From Aldehydirespirator sp965116665 (GTDB lineage: Bacteria; Actinomycetota; Acidimicrobiia; Acidimicrobiales; Aldehydirespiratoraceae): 64,000 nt of DNA. The stretch spans positions 248,001 through 312,000 of the forward strand of contig OZ220709.1 of assembly GCA_965116665.1 (NCBI GenBank), written 5' to 3'. A program made the position numbers and the translations under genes. The notes beneath the pieces are model-generated. The model searched no databases. It had not been told where the DNA came from and saw only the letters and a program-made list of their open reading frames with translations. This document shows, one piece after another, positions 57,552-64,000 of this stretch. Position 1 is the first letter of the stretch. Each line of letters opens with the position of its first letter.

Positions 57552-57564
57552 CGGGGCGGGCGCC

Positions 57565-58428
57565 GTGCGTGTGCATCTCGTCGACGGCACCTACGAGCTG
57601 TTCCGCTTCCACTACGCCAAGTCGAACCGCGACGCCCGCGGCGGCGCCCAGCGGGGCGTGCTCAACTCGATGCTCGACATGGTCGCCGGCGGCGCCACCC
57701 ACATCGGCATAGCGACCGACCATGTGATCGAGTCGTTCCGCAACGAGATGCTGGCCGGCTACAAGGACGGCAGCGGCGTGGATCCCGACCTGAAGGCGCA
57801 GTTCCCGGAGGTGGAGGAGTTGCTGGCGCTGGCCGGCTTTGCGGTGTGGCCCCAGATCGAGCACGAGGCCGACGACGGGCTGGCCTCGGCCGCGGCGGTG
57901 GCCGCCGGCGACCCGCGGGTGGAGCAGGTCGTGATCTGCACGCCCGACAAGGACCTGGCCCAATGCGTGACCACCGACGGCCGGGTGGTGCAGTACGACC
58001 GGCGCCAGGGCGTGCTCTACGACCACGCCGGCGTGGTCGGCAAGTTCGGGGTGCCGCCGGCGTCGATCCCCGACTATCTGGGTCTGGTGGGCGACTCGGC
58101 CGACGGGTTTCCGGGCCTGCCGGGCTGGGGGGCCAAGTCGGCGGCCACCCTCCTGGCCCGGTACGGCCACATCACCTCCATACCGTTCGCCTGCTCGCAG
58201 TGGGACGTGCCGGTCCGGGGCGCGGCCAAGCTCGCGGCGGCGCTGCGGGACGGTTTCGAGGACGCCCTGCTGTACCGCCGCATCGCCACGGTGGAGTTGG
58301 GTGCCCCGGTGTCGGCCACCGTCGACGAGATGGAGTGGCGCGGCCCCCGGCCCGGCCTCGAGGAGCGCTGCGCCTCCCTGGGCGCCGAGCGGCTCGCCGC
58401 CCGGGCCCGCGAGGTGGCCCCGTCGTAG
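57565..58428 (+). CDS. 5'-3' exonuclease / flap endonuclease-like protein
   Basis: A 287-residue protein of the T5-exonuclease/PolA N-terminal family. MRVHLVDGTYELFRFHY carries the first catalytic Asp, EADDGLASAAAV and CTPDKDLAQCV further metal ligands, and DYLGLVGDSADGFPGLPGWGAKSAA the helix-hairpin-helix DNA-binding motif. It would cut 5' flaps or RNA primers on DNA. It appears co-transcribed with the epimerase-like gene and converges with ligC. Confidence 0.92.
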   Translation: MRVHLVDGTYELFRFHYAKSNRDARGGAQRGVLNSMLDMVAGGATHIGIATDHVIESFRNEMLAGYKDGSGVDPDLKAQFPEVEELLALAGFAVWPQIEHEADDGLASAAAVAAGDPRVEQVVICTPDKDLAQCVTTDGRVVQYDRRQGVLYDHAGVVGKFGVPPASIPDYLGLVGDSADGFPGLPGWGAKSAATLLARYGHITSIPFACSQWDVPVRGAAKLAAALRDGFEDALLYRRIATVELGAPVSATVDEMEWRGPRPGLEERCASLGAERLAARAREVAPS

Positions 58429-58557
58429 CCGCGCCCTTCCGGCCGGCGGGTCCTGTCGCCGGCGCGCCCTGGCGGCGCAAGCGCCGCCATTGCTTGCCCC
58501 GGCGCCACCCCCCGGCCTGGATGGTCGCGGTCGCCTCTGGACTGTCGTGGCGCTCTG

Positions 58558-59628
58558 TCAGGCGGAAAGGACTTCGCTGAGTCCGATCGCTGCCGGGACC
58601 TCGACCTGGTCGAAGCCGCAGGACTCGGGGGTGCGGTCGTGGCGCCAGCGCACCATGCGGGTGGTGCCCCGGAAACGGCCGTTGAGCATGGCCTCGTACT
58701 TGACCTCGGCCACCAGCGCGAGGCGCAGGGGCACCCACGGCTGCTGCTGGCGCTGGCCCGACCACCGGTTGGGGGTGCCCGGCATCACCGTGCCGGTGGC
58801 ATGGGCGGCCGGGTCCATCCATTCCGACCACGGATGCTCGCTCGGGTCGGCCAGCACGTATGGAGCCAGTTCTGCGGTCAGCTCGCGGCGCCGCTGGGCG
58901 GTAAAGCTCGTCGTCACCCCGCAGTGGTGCAGGCGGCCGTCTACGTCGTGCAGGCCGACCACCAGCGAACCCACCCCCTGACCGTCGGTGTGCATCCGGT
59001 AGCCGGCTACGGCCACGTCCACCGTGCGGGTGTGCTTGACCTTGAACTGCGAGCGCTTGTTGGGCAGGTAGGCCCCGTCGCGGGGTTTGGCGATCAGGCC
59101 GTCGAGTCCGGCCCCCTCGAAGCGTTCGTACCATCGTTGAGCCAGGCTCCGGTCGAGGGTGGACGGCGCCAGATGGATCGGCGCATCGAAGGCGCCCGCC
59201 ATCGTCTCCAGCAGCGTCCGCCGGTCGCGGAACGGCTCGGCCATGAGGTCGGCGTCGGCCAGGGCCAGCACATCGAAGGCCACGAACTCGGCCGGGGTCT
59301 CGGCGGCCAGCCGGGAGATCCGGCTCTCGGCGGGGTGGATCCGCTGCTGCAGGGCATCGAAGCCGAGCCGGTCTTCGATGCTCACGATGATCTCTCCGTC
59401 GACGACCGCCCGCGCCGGTAGCGCCGCCTTGAGCGGCTCGATCAGCTCGGGAAAATAGCGGGTAAGGGGCCGTTCGTTGCGGCTGCCCAGCACCACCTCG
59501 TCGCCGTCGCGGAACACGATGCAGCGGAAGCCGTCCCACTTGGGCTCGAAGGCCAGGTCGCCGTCGGGAATGCCGTTGACCGCCTTGGCCAGCATCGGCC
59601 TCACCGGCGGCATCACGGGCAGGTCCAC
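58558..59628 (-). CDS. ligC: ATP-dependent DNA ligase, LigC type
   Basis: A 356-residue ligase containing only the adenylation and OB domains. The nucleotidyl lysine is in EPKWDGFR (motif I), with GSRNERPLTRYFPEL, VVDGEIIV (motif III), EFVAFDVLAL and GLDGLIAKPRD (motif IV), and the motif V lysines in RSQFKVKHTRTVDV. LigC enzymes seal nicks in actinobacterial end-joining or base-excision repair, separate from the NAD-dependent replicative ligase. No Ku or primase is adjacent. The 129 bases beyond its 3' end hold nothing recognisable. Confidence 0.93.
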   Translation of the reverse strand: MDLPVMPPVRPMLAKAVNGIPDGDLAFEPKWDGFRCIVFRDGDEVVLGSRNERPLTRYFPELIEPLKAALPARAVVDGEIIVSIEDRLGFDALQQRIHPAESRISRLAAETPAEFVAFDVLALADADLMAEPFRDRRTLLETMAGAFDAPIHLAPSTLDRSLAQRWYERFEGAGLDGLIAKPRDGAYLPNKRSQFKVKHTRTVDVAVAGYRMHTDGQGVGSLVVGLHDVDGRLHHCGVTTSFTAQRRRELTAELAPYVLADPSEHPWSEWMDPAAHATGTVMPGTPNRWSGQRQQQPWVPLRLALVAEVKYEAMLNGRFRGTTRMVRWRHDRTPESCGFDQVEVPAAIGLSEVLSA

Positions 59629-59648
59629 GGCGCCGAGCCTACGTGACC

Positions 59649-59697
59649 GTTCTTGACGTAGTTATTCGCACCAGGGCGGCACAACTACATCAAGAAC
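59649..59697. promoter_or_regulatory. 49-base inverted repeat between ligC and the epoxide hydrolase
   Basis: Arms GTTCTTGACGTAGTT (59649-59663) and AACTACATCAAGAAC (59683-59697) pair at 14 of 15 positions across a 19-base loop. The site is centred in the divergent region, 21-46 bases from the two starts, as expected for a shared operator. Confidence 0.5.
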
Positions 59698-59730
59698 GCA
59701 CAACCGGTCCTCCACCGCCGCGCCGCTGCC

Positions 59731-59736
59731 TACCCT
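59731..59736 (+). promoter_or_regulatory. Candidate -10 box (TACCCT) for the epoxide hydrolase
   Basis: TACCCT ends six bases before the ATG at 59743, with no ribosome binding site, a leaderless layout. Confidence 0.4.
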
Positions 59737-59742
59737 GCAGGC

Positions 59743-60882
59743 ATGAGCGAAGAAATCCGTCCCTTCACCGTCGCGGTCGAAGACGCCGAGATCGACGACC
59801 TGCGGGACCGCCTGGCCCGCACCCGCTGGCCCGAGGCCGAGGTGGTCGACGACTGGTCCCAGGGGATCCCCATTGCCTACCTGCGAGAGGTGTGCGAATA
59901 CTGGGCCGGCGACTACGACTGGCGCCGCTGCCAGGCCGCCATCAACGCCCGGCCCAACTTCATCACCACCATCGACGGGCTCGACATCCACTTCCAGCAC
60001 ATCCGCTCGGCCCACGACGGCGCGCTGCCCATGATCGTCACCCACGGCTGGCCGGGCTCCGTGCTGGAGTTCACCAAGGTCATCGATCCGCTCGTCGATC
60101 CGACCTCCCACGGCGGGGGAGCGGCGGATGCATTCCATCTGGTGCTGCCGTCGCTGCCCGGCTACGGCTTCAGCGCCAAACCGTCGGCGCCGGGCACCGG
60201 GATCGAGCGCATCGCGACGATGTGGGACGAGTTGATGGGCCGCCTCGGCTACGACAGCTACGTGGCCCAGGGCGGCGACTGGGGATCGGCAGTGACCACC
60301 CAGATCGGCATGCAGGACCTCGGTCGGTGCCGGGCGATCCACACCAACATGCCGGTGGCCGGGCCGACGAAGGAGTCGATGGCCGACCTGACCGGCAAGG
60401 AGCAGGCCGCGCTGGAGTCGATGGGCTACTACGACAAGTGGGACTCGGGATACTCCAAGCAGCAGTCGAGCCGTCCCCAGACCATCGGATACAGCCTGGT
60501 GGACTCACCGGTCGGGCTGGCGGCCTGGATCCTCGAGAAGTTCTGGTCGTGGACCGACCGCAGCGCCCACCCCGAGGACTACTACAGCCGCGACCAGTTG
60601 CTCGACAACGTGTCGCTGTACTGGTTCACGGCCACGGGGGCGTCCTCGGGCCGGCTCTACTGGGAGAGCTTCGGCAGCTTCGGGGGCGGGGAGTGCGCGC
60701 TTCCCTCGGCGTGCAGCATCTTCCCCAACGAGATCTTCCGAGCCAGCCGCCGGTGGGCCGCCAAGCGCTACACCGACATCCGGTACTGGAACGAGCCCGA
60801 GGTAGGCGGGCATTTCGCGGCCTTCGAGCAGCCCGAGCTGTTCGTGGCCGAGATGCGGGCCGCGTTCAAGTTCCTGGACTAG
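59743..60882 (+). CDS. Epoxide hydrolase (alpha/beta fold with EHN domain)
   Basis: A 379-residue enzyme of the microsomal epoxide hydrolase type. Residues 1-105 are the EHN N-terminal domain (FTVAVEDAEIDDLRDRLARTRWPE). The alpha/beta-hydrolase core shows the oxyanion HGWPGS near residue 103, LPSLPGYGFSAKP, and the nucleophile Asp in GGDWGSAV near residue 180. The final His lies in GGHFAAFEQPE. It opens epoxides to diols, possibly downstream of the oxygenases in this genome. The gene overlaps the last bases of the minus-strand DUF1214 remnant. Confidence 0.92.
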   Translation: MSEEIRPFTVAVEDAEIDDLRDRLARTRWPEAEVVDDWSQGIPIAYLREVCEYWAGDYDWRRCQAAINARPNFITTIDGLDIHFQHIRSAHDGALPMIVTHGWPGSVLEFTKVIDPLVDPTSHGGGAADAFHLVLPSLPGYGFSAKPSAPGTGIERIATMWDELMGRLGYDSYVAQGGDWGSAVTTQIGMQDLGRCRAIHTNMPVAGPTKESMADLTGKEQAALESMGYYDKWDSGYSKQQSSRPQTIGYSLVDSPVGLAAWILEKFWSWTDRSAHPEDYYSRDQLLDNVSLYWFTATGASSGRLYWESFGSFGGGECALPSACSIFPNEIFRASRRWAAKRYTDIRYWNEPEVGGHFAAFEQPELFVAEMRAAFKFLD

Positions 60883-61196
60883 ACGGCGATCACCCGGACC
60901 TCGGGCTCGACGTCGGTGACGGCCTGATTCCAGCGCAGCCCGATAGCTCCGAAGCGGTGCCCGTCGGTGGACATCCAGTTGCCGAAGCCCGGATCGGAGG
61001 CGGCCACCACGATGCGCACCGAGCCGTCGGGCTCGTAGCGGGCGGTGCGCTGGTTGACGGTCACCGGCAGCCGCCGGTAGTCGAGGCTCTCCATCCAGCG
61101 ATTGTCCACCTGGAAGTTCCAGTAGAAGCACTCCGGCGGGGTGAACTCGATCAGCAGGGCCTCGCCGTCGGCGAGGTCGTAGGTGCCCCCATGCAA
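60879..61196 (-). pseudogene. DUF1214 C-terminal remnant
   Basis: The 105-codon frame matches only the end of DUF1214 proteins: TYDLADGEALLIEFTPPEC, FYWNFQVDNRWMESLDYR, and DGSVRIVVAASDPGFGNWMS with the final LRWNQAV. Family proteins are 300-450 residues; the front part is absent and similarity stops at the ATG at 61196. The adjacent sequence belongs to an unrelated arsC remnant, so the break is a deletion junction. Confidence 0.7.
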
Positions 61197-61266
61197 TCAC
61201 CGCATCACCGAAGCGACTACCCGCTGGCGCGGGGGTGCCTCCCGGCACGGTCGCCGACTGCGCCGA

Positions 61267-61473
61267 CTACAGGGTGGCCAACAGCTTCTCGACCCTGCCC
61301 TTGATCTCGTCCCGGATGACCCGGACGACCTCGATCGGCTGGCCCGCGGGATCCTGAAGCACCCAGTCCTCGTCGCGCTTGCCGGGGTAGACGGGGCAGG
61401 CGTCGCCGCAGCCCATGGTCCAGGGGAATGGTCGATCAACAGTGGACGAAAGCTGGGAGCCGGCTGCGGACAT
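61267..61473 (-). pseudogene. Arsenate reductase (arsC, LMW-PTP type) C-terminal remnant
   Basis: Residues 20-68 match the end of thiol-dependent arsenate reductases: TMGCGDACPVYPGKRDEDW, then LQDPAGQPIEVVRVIRDEIKGRV. The N-terminal phosphatase-like loop with its catalytic cysteine is missing. The first 15 residues (MSAAGSQLSSTVDRP) are not family-like. It is the tail of a gene cut at about 61420 and lies back to back with the DUF1214 remnant. Confidence 0.75.
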
Positions 61474-61561
61474 TCATGGGTCTGTATCGTTAGTGGGAGT
61501 GAGAGCGCAACGCTGGCGCAGGAGGCTGCTGTTGTGGCGACACGCGCTCCGGGAGGCAGCG

Positions 61562-62740
61562 ATGTGGCGAGTTCGAGTGATCGGAACCCTGGTGCTGGCG
61601 GTGGCGTTGCTGGCCACGGCCTGTGGAGACACCTCCACTACCAGCGTCGTCGACGAACCCGAGGCGCCGGTTGTCGCTGAGGCGGAACCGGCTCCCGCGA
61701 CATCAGCCGCGCCGGAAGAACCCAGCGACACAACCGGCGGCGAGGCGAGCTCCGGCGCCGACGATGCCGCTCCGGCGGATCCGGACGATGCCGCTCCGGC
61801 GGATCCGGACGGTGCCGGGGACACCGTCGCGACCGGGGACAGTGATGCTGGCGGGCCCGCGGACGCCGAGGCTCTCCTGGCATCGGCCACGACGCAGCTC
61901 GGCGGGCGCTCCGCCCGCGGCGAGGCGACGATCGAACTCGCACCGGGATTCGGTCTCTCCACGAGCTTCGAATCCGATGCCGAGGGTGACCTCGCGGCGA
62001 CAGTCGAGATACCTCCCGGCATGGACCCGGAGTTCCCCGGCGGCGCCGACGCCGAGGTGCGGTACGTGGGAGGCGTGGTGTACGTGCGGCCGCCGGTGAC
62101 GGCCGAGGCTCTCGCGGAGCTGGGGCTTGACGAGGCCTGGTTCGTGCAAGAGCCGGCCATGGCCGTCGATCCGATGGCGCAGGCTATGGGATCGGCGGTA
62201 GGGGTTATGTGCCTCTTCCCCCAGTCAGGTGCGGAGCCCATCGAGGACTGCGACCCCGTGGGCGAGGCCGGAGCCTTCCTGGAGGCCGCCGGCGAGCCGG
62301 AGATCGTCGGCCGCGAGGATGTGCGGGGGGTGGAGACCACCAGAGTGAGCTTCGGTGTGTCTCTGCTCGACCTGGCCGGCGAGGCCCTGGGCATGGAGCC
62401 CGACGACGATGCCGCGACGTCCGGGGACGGCGCCTTCGACGACACTGCCTCGGACCCGTTCGCTGAAGGGCTGGATCAGATGTTCGGATTCCTCGACGCC
62501 GAGTTCGAGGTGGAGGTCTGGATCGACGACGAGAGCCTGATCCGGCGCTTGTCGTTCGACCTGGCGGCCCTGTTCGCGGGCATCGCCGGCCCCGAGGCGG
62601 AGGTTCCCCCGAGCCTGATCACCCTCGAGTTCTACGACTTCGACGCCGACATCAACGTGGAAGCTCCGCCAGCCGAAGTGATCGTGGATCCCGGCCTGAT
62701 CCAGGGCGACGACGACTACGCCACCTCCGAGGGGTACTAG
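61562..62740 (+). CDS. Lipoprotein with LppX/LprG-like domain
   Basis: A 392-residue secreted lipoprotein. The signal peptide ends LLATACG, making Cys21 the lipidated residue. An acidic Ala/Pro/Asp linker (with the duplicated DDAAPADP unit) leads to a domain of about 270 residues. That domain reads like LppX/LprG/LolA-type lipid-binding proteins: SATTQLGGRSARGEATIEL, then EVRYVGGVVYVRPPV and FEVEVWIDDESLIRRLSFDL. These carry lipids across the envelope. GGGAGGCAGCG is a good ribosome binding site before ATG 61562. Confidence 0.75.
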   Translation: MWRVRVIGTLVLAVALLATACGDTSTTSVVDEPEAPVVAEAEPAPATSAAPEEPSDTTGGEASSGADDAAPADPDDAAPADPDGAGDTVATGDSDAGGPADAEALLASATTQLGGRSARGEATIELAPGFGLSTSFESDAEGDLAATVEIPPGMDPEFPGGADAEVRYVGGVVYVRPPVTAEALAELGLDEAWFVQEPAMAVDPMAQAMGSAVGVMCLFPQSGAEPIEDCDPVGEAGAFLEAAGEPEIVGREDVRGVETTRVSFGVSLLDLAGEALGMEPDDDAATSGDGAFDDTASDPFAEGLDQMFGFLDAEFEVEVWIDDESLIRRLSFDLAALFAGIAGPEAEVPPSLITLEFYDFDADINVEAPPAEVIVDPGLIQGDDDYATSEGY

Positions 62741-62760
62741 CCCGCGTACGGCGACTACAG

Positions 62761-63444
62761 CTAGGGGCGCTCGTCGGGGGTGAGGCCCTCCAGGGCGGCC
62801 ATCACGGACGGGACCTCCGCGCCGCTGGATAAGTCCGTGGAGGTGATCGGTGCTTCGAAGCGGGTGGTGATGGGAACCACGCCGGCCCACCACGGTCCCG
62901 CGATGTCCTCGGGCTCGTCCACCGGATCACCGGCTCGGACCTTGGCCGATGCCTCCGCCAGCGGAAGCTCCAGCACCATCGTCTTGCGCAAGTCGGTCTG
63001 CGACGGCGGCCGGACCAGGTCCCAGTGGGCCACCACATGGTCGGTGATCAGCTTGAGGGCGTAGAGCCGTCGCTGCTCGTCGACGATCCTGGTGGCCCGG
63101 CCCCGCACCACCACCGACCGGTAGTTCATCGAGTTGTGGAACGGCGTGCGGGCCATCACCAGCCCGTCGACATGGGTGACGGTGACGCAGACCTCGTGGT
63201 CCTCGCCGGTGTTGAGCAGATGGTTGGCGGCCGCGCCGTGCAGGTAGAGCCAGTCGTCGTCTCGTGCGTAGGCCATGGGGAGCACCAGCGGCCCGTCGTC
63301 CGTTGTGACCCCCACATGCGCGATCAGCCCGGCATCGAGGATGCCGAGCACATCGTCACGGCCGTAGCGGGCCCGGGGCGCCCCCCGCCGCACCCTGGTG
63401 CGAGCCGACGGAGCTCCCCCGTAGTCGTTCGAGTCCTGCGACAC
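62761..63444 (-). CDS. Pyridoxamine 5'-phosphate oxidase-family flavin-binding protein
   Basis: A 227-residue split-barrel protein with the pattern of flavin-nucleotide-binding PPOX proteins: VLGILDAGLIAHVGVTTDDG, LVLPMAYARDDDWLYLHGAA, then FHNSMNYRSVVVRGRATRI. These bind FMN, FAD or F420, and many are of unknown function. The start lies 26 bases from the stop of the next gene upstream on the same strand, so the two may be one unit. Confidence 0.88.
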   Translation of the reverse strand: MSQDSNDYGGAPSARTRVRRGAPRARYGRDDVLGILDAGLIAHVGVTTDDGPLVLPMAYARDDDWLYLHGAAANHLLNTGEDHEVCVTVTHVDGLVMARTPFHNSMNYRSVVVRGRATRIVDEQRRLYALKLITDHVVAHWDLVRPPSQTDLRKTMVLELPLAEASAKVRAGDPVDEPEDIAGPWWAGVVPITTRFEAPITSTDLSSGAEVPSVMAALEGLTPDERP

Positions 63445-63469
63445 GCTGAGAGGCTACGAGCCGCGAGCC

Positions 63470-64000
63470 TTACCGGCTGCGCCTCCAGGGGAGCCGGCCG
63501 CGGATGCGGTGGGTATAGACGTGGGCGGCGACTGCCGCGGGGCTGGTGCGCCAGCAGCGGAGCGGATCGAAGCCGTCGTGGACGAGGCACATGTTGCAGG
63601 ACACGCACTCGACGGTGCCGGTCCGCCCCGCAACCAGCTTGTTGGCCAGATCGGGCTCGCGGATGAACGGCCGGGACATGGCGAGAAAGTCGGCATCCCC
63701 CGAGTTGATGACATCGGTCATCGTCCGGGTCGTCCGGATGCCCCCTACGAGGATCACCGGGATGTCCACCGCCTCCTTGACGGCCCGGGCGAAGTGGCGG
63801 TAGTAGGCCTCGGGCCCCTCCGGCTTGACGAGCCGCTGCACGAGCCCGTTGCGGGCCGCCTGGGCCGCACCGACCGCGACGTAGGTGCGGATGTTCTCGA
63901 GGTAGCTCTTCATGATCCCGTAGGACACCTCCACCGCGTCCAACCCCCGCTCGGCCAGCACCCGCACCCGCTCCACGCTCTCGGAGGCCTCGAGGCCCCC
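63470..64000 (-). CDS. Old-yellow-enzyme family NADH:flavin oxidoreductase, N-terminal part beyond window
   Basis: About 176 C-terminal residues are visible, and the frame is open at the right edge (GLEASESVERVRVLAERGLD). The barrel end shows VDIPVILVGGIRTTRTM, DADFLAMSRPFIREPDLANKL and a cysteine cluster CVSCNMCLV...CW that would bind an iron-sulfur centre, as in 2,4-dienoyl-CoA reductase-type members. It would reduce unsaturated or other electrophilic substrates with FMN. Confidence 0.85.
   Translation of the reverse strand, partial: GGLEASESVERVRVLAERGLDAVEVSYGIMKSYLENIRTYVAVGAAQAARNGLVQRLVKPEGPEAYYRHFARAVKEAVDIPVILVGGIRTTRTMTDVINSGDADFLAMSRPFIREPDLANKLVAGRTGTVECVSCNMCLVHDGFDPLRCWRTSPAAVAAHVYTHRIRGRLPWRRSR

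Overview
The window is GC-rich throughout, uses GTG starts freely, and has a third-position G/C bias in nearly every gene. The order ffs (SRP RNA) - dnaX - recR, an LigC-type ATP-dependent DNA ligase, LLM-class oxidoreductases, phytanoyl-CoA dioxygenase, P450, sulfatase and several CoA-dependent catabolic genes point to an Actinomycetota genome. The gene mix resembles environmental, possibly marine or host-associated, Acidimicrobiia; that placement is inference. Many genes have a TANNNT box 6-9 bases before the start codon and no ribosome binding site, the leaderless layout common in actinobacteria.

Bases 1-7.7 kb: an LLM oxidoreductase cut by the left edge, an amidohydrolase, a phytanoyl-CoA dioxygenase, then a compact plus-strand operon (3.0-6.7 kb). 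The operon encodes a MauE-like membrane protein, a Tat-exported protein that joins a 24-cysteine methylamine-dehydrogenase light-chain-like domain to three S-layer homology (SLH) repeats, and a MauD-like membrane thioredoxin. Two further proteins of unknown function follow. No MADH heavy chain and no MauG are present. This is the most unusual system in the window. A nitrilase-family amidohydrolase and tRNA-Ala(UGC) follow.

Bases 7.7-19 kb: a 5'-truncated DUF4268 gene beside the tRNA, a DUF4143 ATPase preceded by iteron-like repeats, two polytopic membrane proteins, a divergent Glu/Leu/Phe/Val-dehydrogenase-like protein whose 3' end is tandemly duplicated, a P450-sulfatase pair, release factor 3 and a VapBC-type toxin-antitoxin pair.

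Bases 19-32 kb: a long plus-strand catabolic block. It holds an acetone-carboxylase/hydantoinase-like gamma-beta-alpha set, an unrecognised protein, a second HyuA without a partner, a thiolase-like protein with its DUF35 partner, an acyl-CoA synthetase and a cyclopropane-fatty-acid synthase. Tandem palindromic elements sit between some of these genes.

Bases 32-43 kb (minus strand): a broken alcohol dehydrogenase, an LLM oxidoreductase, a cupin/triple-rhodanese fusion, a short-chain dehydrogenase, a VOC protein and an FAD oxidase, then the operon ABC exporter - xseA - xseB - polyprenyl synthase.

Bases 43-54 kb: a natural nicotinate phosphoribosyltransferase-nicotinamidase fusion, an enolase-superfamily dehydratase, a 1-Cys peroxiredoxin with a palindromic operator, a secreted repeat protein, tRNA-Ser(CGA), tadA, a class IV aminotransferase, a DM13 surface protein, a membrane-anchored protein, and a small accessory patch next to tRNA-Ser(GGA).

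Bases 54-64 kb: ffs, dnaX, recR, a methylmalonyl-CoA epimerase-like protein, a 5'-3' exonuclease, ligC, an epoxide hydrolase, two gene remnants (DUF1214 and arsC), a lipoprotein, a PPOX-class flavin protein and an old-yellow-enzyme-family oxidoreductase cut by the right edge.
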